The notes beneath the pieces were generated by a model, which worked only from the letters and a program-made list of their open reading frames with translations, had not been told where the DNA came from and did not search any database. Of a stretch of DNA of 64,000 bases, positions 11,895-25,518 are shown one piece after another; position 1 is the stretch's first letter, and each line of letters starts with the position of its first letter. Position numbers and translations under genes: made by a program. Origin of the DNA: Blastomussa wellsi (taxonomy: Eukaryota > Cnidaria > Anthozoa > Scleractinia > Plerogyridae). The stretch lies in assembly GCA_947652115.1 (NCBI GenBank), contig OX393562.1, positions 14,287,328 through 14,351,327 of the forward strand. The letters are read 5' to 3'.

Positions 11895-13074
11895 TCACAT
11901 GTTGTAAAAAGACTATTTACGCCTCGATGGTCCAAAACAATACAAGCTAACAGTAGCCTAATCAAGCTAGTAGCCTTTTTATGAGGGGAGGGGGTGGGGG
12001 TGGATGTACACAGGCTATAACAAAGCATGGGTTAAACCTCAGGGTGCATTCGATTGAGAAATTTGGATTTGGATTTTGGATATACGGATTTCTAATTTCG
12101 AATAAAACACAAAATCCAAAAGCGGATTTGCCGGATTTCAAATCCTTGCTTTTCCAACTGCATGTACCAACCAACCAACCAAGAATGCGGCCTTTGAAGT
12201 TTCTTTTGGCCCGTACACATGCAAGATGAACAAAAAAGTAACTGTGAAAAATAACAGGACGCACGAGGATTAAAAAACAAAACGCAAACAATAAAGTCAC
12301 TGTGTCTAGCAGCCTGAAATTTTAACAACGGGTTTCCGCACGAATTTGAAGAGAAAACGAGAAACATAGCTTTCTCTTAATTGCTTTTCCAGTCAGTCAT
12401 GTTTACATTTTAGGGCTACTTTTAAATGCAAAGGCTAATCACCGTTCATGGTGTGACCGGAAATCCTGAGACTGTAGTTAGAGACCACAGCCAATAACGT
12501 TCCCACAAGGATTTGCTCTCAGGAACTTTATCATTTTCGACGGTTGTGCAAAGCGTGCTTTTCAAAAAAGAATGCTAAAAACAAAAATAAAACGTTCAAA
12601 AAAAGTTCATCTATAAAATATTGCACAAAAAACAGCACTGCGTAATGACCAAAGATGCTTACCTGAAAGGCGAAGTTTGACTATAATTCTGCGAAGTTAT
12701 TGAACTAGAGTTAAGGAGTCGGGTGAGATATGGACGCAAAGCAGTATGAAAGTCTGTTCATAAACCTTCCTCTGCATCAAACTGGTAATTAAGAAGCACA
12801 CCCTTCACCAGCCAATCAGATTTGATTGAGCGTGGGCGAATGGCGTAACTGTTCTTGTGCTGACCAAATGGAGTGCGGCTATTGGTGATCTCGTACCAGA
12901 GCACGCGACCCTTGAGGGCACAGCGCACATTTTATTTCCTATTCATTATAATTTTGTTTTCGTATTGTTTTTGTTAATATTATGTAATAATTTTATATTG
13001 ATTGTTCACATTATGTAAACAGTGCAAATTAATAAAAATCTGAATCGGCGGTTTTCTGGGGACGAGAATGGATG

Positions 13075-13753
13075 GCTGACGTCTCGACAACTTGATCAGG
13101 TGGTGACTCTGAAGGTTAAACTTGCTCAGGTTTATAAAGCGTCAGTCACCAGCGTGTTCAGGACAGAACACCATCTAGCTATTTAGGTCGCGATTGTAGT
13201 TGCACATGAAGACTAAAAAACGCTGTCATACTGTGTTGACTGTCTAAATGGTAATTTAGGCAAAGTTAACCTCCAGACAAAACTTGCTGGCCAGCGGTCG
13301 CACTCTTTGCAAGCTTGCGTTGTGCGGGGTGGTGTCTGGGGCTTCACGGCTGACACATTTGCTTCCATGCTTAGCTGTGTTTGTTCTTTGTTTAGCTGAT
13401 CTTTGCGGATCATATATATCTGATCGTTGGGGATCATTTCTGATCATTGCGGATTATTGCACTTGCACAAGTTTTGGATTTTTTCTCCCTCTCCTCCCAC
13501 CCATGATGTCGGTAAGAATTCCACTGACTTGCTCAGTGTGACGGTGTCGGGTGGCTCGCGCTGGCATGGTTGCCATGGTTACCATAAGATAATCCTGCTC
13601 TCTGCGCTCCGGGCCCTTCCACCTTAAGTAACACACCGGCTCCCAATCTCTAAACTGACCAATCAGTTTCAACGGACCAGACATACAACATCATCGACTG
13701 AACTACTTTCTTTTAGTCTGAAGATGACTTCCGTTAAGGTTGTCCAAACGTCA
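13075..13753. mobile_element. Penelope-like remnant: two inverted hammerhead-like cores
   Basis: On the plus strand 13718-13753 reads CTGAAGA, a self-complementary stem, then CAAACGTCA. On the minus strand 13114-13075 reads CTTCAGAGTCACC... and ends GAGACGTCAGC. Both resemble the CUGANGA-stem II-GAAAC layout of hammerhead motifs in Penelope-like retroelements, with substitutions in the core. No reverse-transcriptase frame survives between them. This is a motif-level call only. Confidence 0.4.
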
Positions 13754-14205
13754 TTTAACAACAACAGTTCTTTTCAGAACACTCCATACGAAATTATCTT
13801 TTACTTAACTTTTATTTCCCCGAACTTAATAAAAATCTTACAGAGCGATATAATACAAGGAATTAGATGTATTTTTACTCGGAAACATCTCGAGATTATT
13901 ACTAAATGTGGTTGAGGGTGGGTTGTTCCGAAGAAAACCGAAATGATTACGATTTTTTTTATTGTGAATGTATCTGTGGTTGGTAATATTGTTGTAAAAG
14001 TGAATTCAAAGAATAAAGATAAAAAAATAAATGATTACGAGAATAAATAATTTAAATTTAAAAATAGTGATATTCATTTATTTAATGTTGCTTGAAAAGT
14101 TTACAGTTAAAATATTAGACAGACATTCTGAGTTTTACGATGGAAATTAAATAAAAGGATCGCTATGACAATCATGACATTCTCGAGGAGCAATGTTTAA
14201 TTCAA

Positions 14206-14475
14206 AACACAACCCCTGGGGGCTGTATTCACACAACTGCTGAGGGCTGTATTCACACAAACCCTGGGGGCTGTTTCACACAACCCCTGGGGCTGTATTC
14301 ACACAACCCCTGGGGGTTTACAGTGTCCCCAATTAGTGCGTCATTGCTAGATACAGTTGCCACTCAAATAAAGTTCATCACACAAACCCTGGGGCTGTAT
14401 TCACACAACCCCTGGGGGCTGTATTCACACAAACCCTGGGGACTGTATTCACACAACCCCTGGGGGCCGTATTCG
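14206..14475. repeat. Minisatellite, about 27-bp unit (CCCTGGGGGCTGTATTCACACAA)
   Basis: About nine imperfect copies, interrupted once by 60 bp of unique sequence (14330-14385). It lies 340 bp downstream of the LOXL-B stop, so it may fall in its 3' UTR or just beyond it. Confidence 0.85.
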
Positions 14476-14813
14476 GATATATATATGGAAACTGGACTCC
14501 CGCCGTGAGCACGTAGAATTTTACCAACGCCTGAACTCGGCGGAAAATGAACGGTTGGCAGTGATTCTAGGCTAGTAAATAACACAGCATATTCAACGAT
14601 GTGTTAGCCGAGAGAAAACACCGTTACAAAAACATGGAGTCTTCACTATGGTTATAAAATGTCTAAACCGGTTGAACAATGCTTAATACCCATTCAATCC
14701 GGCCAAATAAGACCATGATCAAAGCTAGCGACGCGCGAGACAATTACCAAAAAGTGAATATCAAGTTTAGACAGTGAAACATGAAAGAAAACGCGCAGGA
14801 AAACTCCACTGCC

Positions 14814-14995
14814 CTAATCGAAACACAGCCCCCATTTTCTGTCACTTTTGAATTCATAGGTGGTTGAACACCATTTTTTCCTGTAGCCATCCATAGTACA
14901 CTCATGATAGAGTTTACCATTGAAACGAAATGGGAAAACACAGCAGTCACCTCCAGAATTTCCACCATGAGTATCGAGTCCGCTCTCGCAATCCT
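14814..14995 (-). CDS. LOXL-B exon 10: fibronectin type II module
   Basis: FN2 signature CCVFPFRFNGKLYHEC, then WCSTT and KWGLCFD, with the stop at 14816-14814. The exon is 182 nt, the same as in A and C, with acceptor TTGCAG. Unlike A, the stop is followed by GGCAG rather than a splice donor. Confidence 0.9.
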
Positions 14996-17900
14996 CTGCA
15001 AGGATAAATCAAACCCAATCTGTTATTATTATACAGCCTTGATGGACAGACATAAAGCTTTCAAAATGGGTACTATATTCCGCGAAACATTGCTTATGCC
15101 CTTGCTTTAATAAACTATCACAAAACCGAGCAAAGCAAGTGAAGAAATAAACTGGTTTCTACGAAAGCCGGATTTGGAGTGATGTTATACGTACCATTGC
15201 CGCCATCAAAAAACTTTATTATATGGCAACATAGTCTTGAGGAAAATTCCAGCGTTCTGATCAGTTCTTTGTTGATCGGGATTTTGCCATACGATCCGTA
15301 CTGTCACGACCTTGGGCCAATATTCCCCAATATGGCCCTCGCGCTCGGTTAGCAACAACCTCCTTCAAAGGGTCTCTCTCTAACCGCCCCCTGGAGGGAA
15401 AACTGGACGGGAAGGAGAGGACCCTGGGAACGAGGTTGGGTTAGCAAGAGGTTAAGACGGAATCCGTCAGGTCTTCGAGCATTCATTGGACAAAATTATG
15501 TACCAAAATGATTTACACCTTATTGAAAGCTTTTGTGTTACTACTTCAAATATATTATCAAGAGAAATCTTTTCAAACAACACCAAACATCGAAAACAAA
15601 TTTCGAAGTTCCACTGAATTCCACTGAATCGTTTAAAAGATGTGAGACTTTTCCTATAGCTTGCGAGCTTTGAAATTCATTTTCTCAGTCTCTGATAAGA
15701 AATTGTTGTACCAAGATTATTTACACCTTATTGCAAACTTTTGAGTTACTGCTTCAAATATCTTATCAAAAGAAATCTTTTCTAACAACACCAAACATCG
15801 AAAACAAATTTCGAAGTTCCTCTATAATTCCATTGAATCGCTTAAAGGACGATTTTACAAAATGGCTGCACGTTAGATTTTTCCTACAGTTTGTGATCTT
15901 TAAAATTCATTTTCTCGGGCTCTGATAAGAAATTGTTGTCGGTGTTATCACAAATAATTACTTACATCTTTACCTTTTATTAAGGGTAAAAAATAACGCA
16001 ATATGATTTAAATTATTCTGGTACTCGATTTTTGTCCAACTTAAATAAATATTACTCAACTTCCTGATGGATTCCGTCTTAATTCTATTCCACGAACATG
16101 GCCGACAGGTTATCATACGAATTTCTCGGAATTGCCTACAAACTATCAATTCCCGCGAAACATTGCTTATGCCCATCCGCCTCCTCCCGTCAGAGAAACG
16201 AGACGTTTTTGGCGTTCAATGACAGTTAAGATAAAGCCAGTAAAGTCTGTGTACGAGTCTAGTGGCCAATCAGAAGAGAGTTATCCCAGTTTCCTTAACA
16301 TGAAGAGACTTGGAGTACTCCTTGCCGGAAGGGATGCTCGTCCATTGCAGGGAGAAACCCTCCCCTCTCCCCACAGAGTTTAATTCGCCGGACAACACTT
16401 ATACACCATTGGGAAGCGCAGTGGCCTAATGGTTGGTGCGCTGGACTCCGGATCGGACAATCCGGGTTCGAGCGTCCTGCCGGGGCACTGCGTTGTGTTC
16501 TTGGGCAAGACACTTTACTCTCACAGTGCCTCTCTTCACCCAGGTGTATAAATGGGTACCGGTAAAATACTTCTGGGGGTAGCCCTGCGATGGACTAGCA
16601 TTCCATCCAGGGGGGAGTAGAAATACTCCCTGTCGCTTCATGCTACAGAAACCGGCCTGATGGGCCACTAGGCCCGAATGCAGACTTTACCTTTACTTAC
16701 ACTTATACACCTGGGCGAAGAAAGGAGCTATGAGAGAAAAGTGTCTTACCCAAGAACACAATGCACTACGCAACTTTAAGGAGAGAACGGGTACATTCAC
16801 ATGACCCTTGCTAGGAGCTCACGAAAAAGAATTGAGCTTCAGGATGAAATGCGAGGTGATAAAACAGTCAGAAAGCAGCAATTGATTGCCAAACCTACCA
16901 ATCCAGCACTTGTTAGTAATAACATAGCTGCCATAGTCGAACACGGAGCACTTGGCAACATTGTTCTTGAAATCGGATTCAGCCACTTGGTTGCCAGGAT
17001 TCAGATGAACTCGAAGGTAAAACCCGCCGTGCACAAAGTCGGTACAATCCACCCACTGGCAGTCGATATTATAATAATAAATGTCATAACACCCCGGCGA
17101 TATCCCTTGATCTCCCCGGTCGGTACAGTTCCAAACTCTCTCGAAACCAGGGTCGCACTTGGTGTCCTCCAAGCAAAAGCTGGCCTTGTGTCCCTGGGCA
17201 ACTTTGACTCCGGTATCCTGGCCTAGAGTGTAAACAGTGTTAAAGGGGCGTTGTCATCTTTATTAACTTCGAATCAAAGAAAACATTCAAATAATAGTTT
17301 ACCAAGAAGAAAAATACCAAAGAGTTACAATAAACTGACATGAAATAAGGATGATTTCAAATGAAGAAGATTGAGTTTGACTGCAATTGGCAAATAAACC
17401 TTGGAAACTTTTGGCTTAAAGGTGCTACGTCATCGTTCGTACCCTTTGCAAAATGTAGCCTAAACCTTTTTCCGTTTCAATCTTCACCATCCTCAGCCAT
17501 CCTTGTTACTTTTTGGTTTAGTATCACTCATTCGGTGTTTTTCGTCCTTAGCAAACTATTATTTTTAGGTTTCCTAAATTTTAAGGGTAATTTAGGCTGT
17601 CGAAGAAATAACTCAAAATATCGTGACGAAGGTCCTTTAACTTTTCGTGATTCGTGACAAACCTTCTTAAATTCCCATTCTAAAGATAGAAAGAACTTTA
17701 TGGCTCATTACACTTTAGTATTGCTGCTCCCCGGCTCTTGATGGGATACCAGTTAATCGGATGTATCCCAGCAGTTTTTGACAGCAGTTGACAATAATTA
17801 TTCGCCGGGATCCAGTTGAACGCCTTGGTGAAGAAAGGTGCTGCGAAAGTATCCGTTGTTTAGAACATCCGTTTGTTTAGAACAAAATGTCAGAATTACC

Positions 17901-20900
17901 GCGCATAGATATCGCACATAAAGTATTGTGGAATATTTTTCTACATTGTATTGCTTAGCCCCTTCGTGTATGTATGCCAGGAAAAACAGAATAAATATTG
18001 CACAAAATACCGAATGGGGTTTTCCAAGATATTGAACTTGAAGTATGATGGATACGATATTCGGCTGTCCAAGGACGATGCCTCTCTGAGCGATACAAGT
18101 GTTTGTCTGTCGTTCGGTTTGTCGATCTGTTAGACGGTCGTTCAGTTCGTAAATTACACAGTCAATCAGCCAGCCAGCCAGTCAGTCAGCCAATCAGCTT
18201 GCCAGCCAATTAGTCAGTTAGCCATTCAATCAGTGAACCATTCCGTCAATCTGTCAGTCAGACAGACAGTCAAGCAGCAAGTCAGTCAAGCAGCCAGTCA
18301 GTCCGGGTCAGTCAGGGCGCGATCCATTGGGCCAAAAATTCCGGTTTGAATTTCCGAAATTTCCGTGTGCCGAAAGGAACGGTATTTTCCACTTGAACGA
18401 ACCGGTCACGTCAAAATGGCGGGTTTGTAGTCCGACTCTTACAAATTACGGTAACAGAAAATATCCTGCAGGACAACGAGGGCAGAGTAAAACCAGCGAG
18501 CTGCTTCAGTCGTTCCAAATATGGACAGAAGGAACGAACGAACTTTTCTCCGTACAAAAGTTATCGCTGCAGAGATCGAAACATGTCAAGGAAATAATTT
18601 TTAGTTGCGTGAGACGAAGAAACATACGCCACGTTGGGTAAAAGCCTCTCGCCGTCATCTTTTGTGACTTTGGGGTCTTGACGAGAGCTCTATCCGGCAG
18701 CTTGAGAAACTTAGCGGAAATGTTAAATGGAACAGGCAATTTCCGGAATTTCCAATTTTCCGGAAAAATGGACAACCTCGAGAGGTTGTCCAAAATTTTC
18801 GAAACGAACGTTTCGAAAATGACCATTCCTTTTGATTCTGTACCGGAATTCATTCAAACCGTCCGGTCAGTTTGCCAGTTTGCCAATTAGTCGGAACGTC
18901 CGTAAGACATTCAGTCAGTCGGCGCGGTCGGTCAGGCAGTTAGTCAGTCAGTCATTCAATCGGTCGGTCAGCCAGTTAGTCAGACAGTCAGTCAATCAGA
19001 CGATTGGTCTGTGTTTCAGTTAGACAGTCGGTCTGTTAGTCAGTTTACCAATAGTCTACGTCAGTCGGTCAATCAGTGACTGAATGAGTTGGTCAGTCAT
19101 TTAGTCAGTGACTCCGTCAACCAGTTAGTCATATCAGTCACTCCCTCCGTCAGTCAGTCTTTAATCATTTAGCCAATCAGTCAATCTTTCAGTTATATAG
19201 CACCCCCGAAACAATTTCGTACTTACGAATGAGATCATAAGAAGAGAACGTCTCCATAGAGTGGTAGTGCTTGTGGCACTTGTGCCACTGCCATGTTGAC
19301 TTGTCAGCTTTTGGTTTGAAGTGATCCAGCCCTCGGTTTTCAACTTTAACGCTGAAACGTAGCAGTCGCCTTTGGTACGCGTCTGAATATCTGGAACCCA
19401 GAAGATGAAGCAATATCGACCAGAAAAACAATGATTAGCTGAAAGAGGGGTATTCATATTTCGCGCAAAACTGAGATGATGTATGCCGATCCCTTTCAGA
19501 AAGTTGGTATGTGATAAGAATTGTCGTTGTTTTGCCGATTAATTATGATGAATGGGGTTGTACGGGACATTTCTTGAAACCCTTTCCTCATTTCAGACAC
19601 ATTACGCGATTTTCCTCCATATTGCAGACCGGACTCGTTGAAAAACCATAACTTATTCCAGACCAAAATGGATATAATCTATACAAGACCAAATGAGCTC
19701 TAAAACTATGACCTTTGGCGCCACACGTACCGGCATAATAGTCGCTTTTATAACCAGGGAACCCATCCTCTCCCCCCCCCCCCCAAGCCCCTCCGCGCTT
19801 GCCTTTTTTAAAATGGCTCAAACGACAACACTGGAAAAGTTATCCAGCTTACTATAACATGATACAAAATTCACGATACAAAAGCTGTGATTACCTCATT
19901 TGAATTTCCGCACTTTTAGCGAGACAATTTTCTTCCATGGCACATCTCAGGTACATTAAAGGAATAACAGACAGCTCCATTTGCGTTCTAAGAAGATCGG
20001 TGTCGAGCACAAGATCAGGCAAAGCTGAGGAAGGCAAAATGCATTTTAGTCACTGACTCTTCAGCTTTGAAATTAAAGCTTTGGGGGTCGCCGTACGCTT
20101 AACGCCATATTACACGAAGCAATTTCTCCTGCAACTTGTAACGCACCAAACGTTGCATTGTAGGCCCCGAAAAGATTTCACGTGCAATCTGCAATGCAAC
20201 AAACTGTTGCATTGCAGTTTGGGAAGAAAAAGTGCGAGCGTGTGGCATCCCCTCTGCAAAGATGACGAATGAAAAACATTGCAAGTTGAAAGGAAAAATT
20301 GCCTCGAGTAACATGTCCATCGATGAATGGAGAAACAATTCAAGGAAATTATAGAAGTTATGGGTTGGGTATGAACCATTGTACAACAGAAAAGAATCCC
20401 ACAAAAACAGACTAGTGTCTGATTGCATTATATTGCTGGCAAGTTACCCGCCTACCTGCAGAACATTTTTTTAGAAACGTCAAAGGAAGCCATAATCAAC
20501 CGTAAGGAAAAAGATGGCGACTGGTAAAAGAGCGTACAAAAACACAAAGAAAAGTTGTAAGTCATTCAGACTCGGCAAGAGCAATGTTGTTAGTAGCATG
20601 AACGACTTCTGTTAAACCATACCTTGCTATATGCCTGGTGGGCTTTGTTTGGTTCGCAAGGTATTTCGGTAAAATGTACAGCCGCCATTTTTTTTCTTAC
20701 GGTGGATTATGAGTCAATGTCCTTTCATTGTCGCCAAATACGATTAAATTTTATTATTATACATTGTAGTCACCATCTGTCTTCTCATTGGCTAAGAGCC
20801 TACAGTTAATTCTGGGAAACAGCGCAGCCTACAGATTATTCACTAATCTGCTAGCAGATTAGTGAATAATCTGTAGGTTACGCGCGCAATGCATGATTAC

Positions 20901-23900
20901 CAAGAGCAGTGTCGTATGTTCACGGACAGCGAAGTAAGCACGTGGATTGTCGATTCGCTTCATCGACCCAGCAAGAAATTGAGGAATTGCTTGAAGATAA
21001 AGATTCGGAAATTCTGAAAGATCGACAAAGGTGGCGAAGGAACTGTTCTACGAATACCTTAAAGAGAAAAACATTCATGAGCCAAACGACAAAAAATTAG
21101 CGCAAGTGTTGATATCTTTTTATGTGGAAGCGGGAAAATAGGATGGCTCGTTTTACTCCACGGAAATCCTGAACACAGTGTGTAATAAAGCAATTACTAG
21201 TGTAGCCGGGGCTATGAAAGTGCTGCGGAAATTTGGATGTAGTTTGGAAATTGGAGAAGGATTGTATAGATCTGATGCAGTAGTGGTCGTTGTTCATTTG
21301 CTGATACCCGAAAGCATGTCGAAGTCACCAAGGTGTGAATAAACCAATGCACAATTTATTCAGAAAGAAGCACATGGCAGCTGCTGTTAAGTGTAAAATA
21401 ACAAACATTCGAAGCAAACTTCAAAAATTAGCTGCCCAGGTGAAAACGACAAACCACCTAGGCAAGTTTTAAAAATTATTGAATGCTGTGCGAATACGTG
21501 CATGAGCTGAGTGGGAACACATGAAAGGCTTGTCAAAGCAGCCGAGGTGAAAAATTCGCACCAAGGTGCGGGATTGCAGAAAACTGTCTTCAATGCCCAT
21601 TTATTAAAATAACAATGAAACACATTGATCTCATTCCTCGTTCTTTCATGACTGAATTAATTTTTCTGCAATCCCGCACCTCACTTTACGAAAATAGAAT
21701 ATTACTAAAGTTTTTTCTTTCTTAGAAGACATGCCCATCCGCCAGAGATCCAAGCCGCCATGGTACTGTTACAACAGACGCCAACCGCCAAAGACATTTT
21801 TTAGCGTAATGACAGACGACATTGTGGCGTCGAGACTCGAAAAGGAAGCCTTCTTTGTTGTTGTTGTTGTTGTTGTTTCAAATCGAGGCCCTACTAATGC
21901 GCAGTGCATTCTGCTCCGCTGAAAGCGAGGCTATTCCGCAGCAGTGCATTCTGGTCCGCTGAAAACGAGGCACTACCACATCGCAAAGCATTGTGGTCCG
22001 CTGAAAGCGAGGCTTTTAACCACGGAAAAATCTCGATTTGTTCTACCTTTTTATTATGATTATCAATAATCAAGGTCTCGGTTACCTCGACCTTGCTTAT
22101 TCCGGATATCACAAAAACCCCATCCAATAATTGTTTATTATTGTTATTATTAAAGTGTGCTTGCGTATACACTGATTTTTCCAACCCAGATCCTCTCAGA
22201 ATAAAAAATCTCTGCTCCTTAATCACAGCGCTTCCACCCGGATTTGTGCGTGTATAAAGTTAAAAGTACACAAATCTCACCATTAACGCAAATAACTCCC
22301 GCTGATGTCTTCTTGTTGCTGCAAGTTGTGGTTGCCCAGTCATCATGTTCACAGTTGTAAATGGAGATCTCGTCCACTCGACATTTAACTCCAGACATAA
22401 TTACTCGAAGATCCGTTTCGCTGAAGTTATTCTGGGTAATGGCATCACTAGCATACCCAAGATTCAACTGTCGACAGACTGTCATGGCTTCTTCTATGCC
22501 CCATTCATCAGCACAAACGGTCCCCCACGTGCCATTACGGAAGACTTCAACTCGTCCCTCGAAAGGGTTTGCGCCACCTCGGATGCGAATCTGCCAAGAA
22601 TAGTTAATCCAAAACTAAGGCTACGTTCACACTAAGCCGGATAAATTTGAAAACGCAACTTTTTTCTCCGGATTGGCCTTCCGTCCACACTAAAACGACG
22701 TTTATGGCACCGAAAACGGAACTTTTTGAAAACGCTCTCCAAACTGGATAAATTTGAAAACTCTGGCTAAGTGTGTTAGTGTAGACGGCGAAAACGGAAC
22801 TTTTTGGAAACGCTGACAACAAAACAGTCGAATAACGAGGCTCAGGTAACGTGTCCATGCTCCAGCGTGTCTTTAACCGTTTCTGGCGAGGACACGTTTC
22901 AATACCGATGGTAGAAGAATTTCAAAACGGTAAAGTGTGGGCAGAAAACGTTTTATCCCCTTTCAAGTCGAAAACGCCGTTTTCAACTAAATCTGGCTTA
23001 GTGCGGACGTAACCTAAAATAAGTAGCAGTCAGCGTGGGATCTATTTTCGTCGAAATACAGTATCTAAGAATTGTCTGAGTTCGTGTCGTTCAGCAACAT
23101 GATGGCGTGCTTGGACCAATGATTTTTTGATGCCACGTACCTCATGCCCTTGGAGCGCTGGCACGTGACATTTGACGCTAGCATCCTCATTATGTACGCA
23201 ATCTGACGTACGCCAGCCCCGGTGCTTGCAGCCTGTGATGCTCTTCTCCATTCCCTTACAGACAACATCATCAAGCATGACCTGGGGAAAAAGAATGTTA
23301 CAATGCAATTGATCGATACCAGGAGACTTACCAAAAGATGAAAACAAATTTAAATTAAGTTAATTAAGCAACTGGAAAACCGATGCAAAAAACAATTAAG
23401 TATTTTTAACAGACAATTGTAAAGGACTTCAAAGTTGTGTATTATATAATTACCCGTCCTATTCCTCGACCATAGTACGCATTCTTGGCTGCCATCGCCG
23501 CTGACCCGTATCCCATTGACCTGCAGACTACATTAGCTTCCCTCAAAGTCCAGTGGTCATCACAGATGGAGCCCCAGTAGTGTTGATACTGCACCTCAAC
23601 ACGCCCTTCCGACACCAACACTCCGCTTCGTAGGCGCACCTCCAAAGGCTAGAGAAAAAAGTTGAAAAAATCATTTCCAAGAAATATTTAATTCTCCCAA
23701 CCACATCATTACATTTCCACGCAGTAAATTGATGGGAATAAGGAAATTACTTCATTAAATCGCAATTTTACATAATATTTTTAAAAGCAAGAAAGGGCTT
23801 TTTTTCGTGATTATATATAGCCTCAGCCAGTAAATACGAGAGGAGTTCAGAGAATTCGAGACAGTTTTGCAAACCCGAGACGTAGTCGAGAATTCAACCA

Positions 23901-25473
23901 ACCCGCCGAGTGTTTGCTATGTAACCACGGAAAAAGGGTTTTTTCGGGAGGGTGCGATCCAATGAGGAGACAGACCGAACGAGCAACCAAACGGGCCTAT
24001 CTAAGGACCCTATTTAAGGGTATGGGAGTCCCTCCCCCCGATGGTGGTCTTGCTAGAGCTGGTCACTTACGAGAGAGGTCGGAAGGGGAGATTTACTGTC
24101 TATCGCCTTTATTTAGTTCACAATGAGGGGTTTAAAATTTCCTCAATAAAAGGATTAAAATAGTAACGATGCCCCATGAACACTCTTTGAATAAAAAAAA
24201 CATTTTGCAGAGTTTCAAAAACCTCATCTACATTCCACACCAACGTACTCGCTCACCTTCGTTATTTTTCGCCGAACGCATTTGATCCGTAAAGGTCCGC
24301 TATCCTCACACTGATGAGGTCCCCATCCGGCATGGTCACATGACACAATTGATGACTCCCATCCTTTACACGTGACCTGGTCCAGCCAATAGACGGGCTC
24401 TACATCCTGAATCGTGCCTGCATAAGACTCCTCGGCATTTGGGAATCCCAGCTGTCCGCACAGCACGTACGAGTTAGCGCGTGTCCATTTTGAAGAACAA
24501 ATGTAGCCCCGTTTTCCTTCATGCTCCACTTGGACGATACCCTCCGATATGTAGTCATCGACAATCGGGCCAAGTAGCTTCATCTGAAGTTTTGAAACCT
24601 GAAAGGAAGATGAGAAAAAAAAAACGTTGGAACACAATCTTGGGGTCTCCTCGGCGGGACTTTAAAATCGATCTCAATATATCCACTTTCTGTTATTATG
24701 TTCTGCTAATATATTCTCCAACTCATTAATAATTCATCGAGTTAAAACAAAGAAAATCATAACCGTGAAGGACGTTTGGATACCCCCGATCTTAATTAGC
24801 ATAGATTTTGACGATTTTATTTCTCCGTTTACTCCTTAGTTTTTGTTTCGATTGAGAAGATATATCAAGCACTCGAGACAGTGTTTCACCGGCTATCCAA
24901 ACACCTCGAAGTTCGTTGAAAATACTCCGCTGTGCGTCGTAAATTCAATTCTCTTCTCGGCGTTTGGATACCCCGATGAAACACGGTCTCTCGTGTTTGA
25001 TATATTACTTCACTTTCTGTCCAGCTCGGATATAAGGATAGCCTCCCACACAGGCGTTATTAGAGGATTGCATTACACAATTCCTTTATAACGCCTGCGT
25101 GGGAGGCTGGGATGCAAACTCGTTCCCAGCGTCTCTCATCTTCCCGCCCTCCCGGAGGGGGAAGGTGAGAGACCCTGGGAACGAGGTTGGCTAGGACGAC
25201 AAACCGTTTGCCCCATATCAAGCATCTTCAATGTTGTAGTCAGCTGGGGACGTTAATCGTTAAGAGTAGGACATGGAGTTCCCGATGTTGTGGTCGGAGC
25301 TGCTGTGATGCGAATTTTGGGGTGGGAAAATGCTCGTAGATACTAACTGTTACAGTCAAAACAAGTGAAGCGTACCCCCAAAAGTACATTAATGAATTAT
25401 ATAATTTGGTTTTATCAACTGGGTTGATAATGTCAATTGGCCACCGTAAAAAGATTCAAGAGCTAAGGACGAC

Positions 25474-25518
<45 letters not shown>

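Larger units (their letters stand above)
11049..14813. other. Intergenic region between LOXL-A start and LOXL-B stop
   Basis: This 3.8 kb should contain the LOXL-A promoter. A CAG/GTAAGC donor on the minus strand at 12663 and a TTTTAG acceptor near 11084 could define a non-coding first exon of A, but this is weak. It also holds an inverted-repeat element (11643-11894), two inverted Penelope-like cores (13075-13114 and 13718-13753) and a minisatellite (14206-14475). No protein-coding gene is recognised. Confidence 0.5.

Noticed and set aside
16801..17226. 141-codon plus-strand ORF
   Set aside because: It is the antisense shadow of LOXL-B exon 9, which encodes a conserved catalytic domain on the minus strand.
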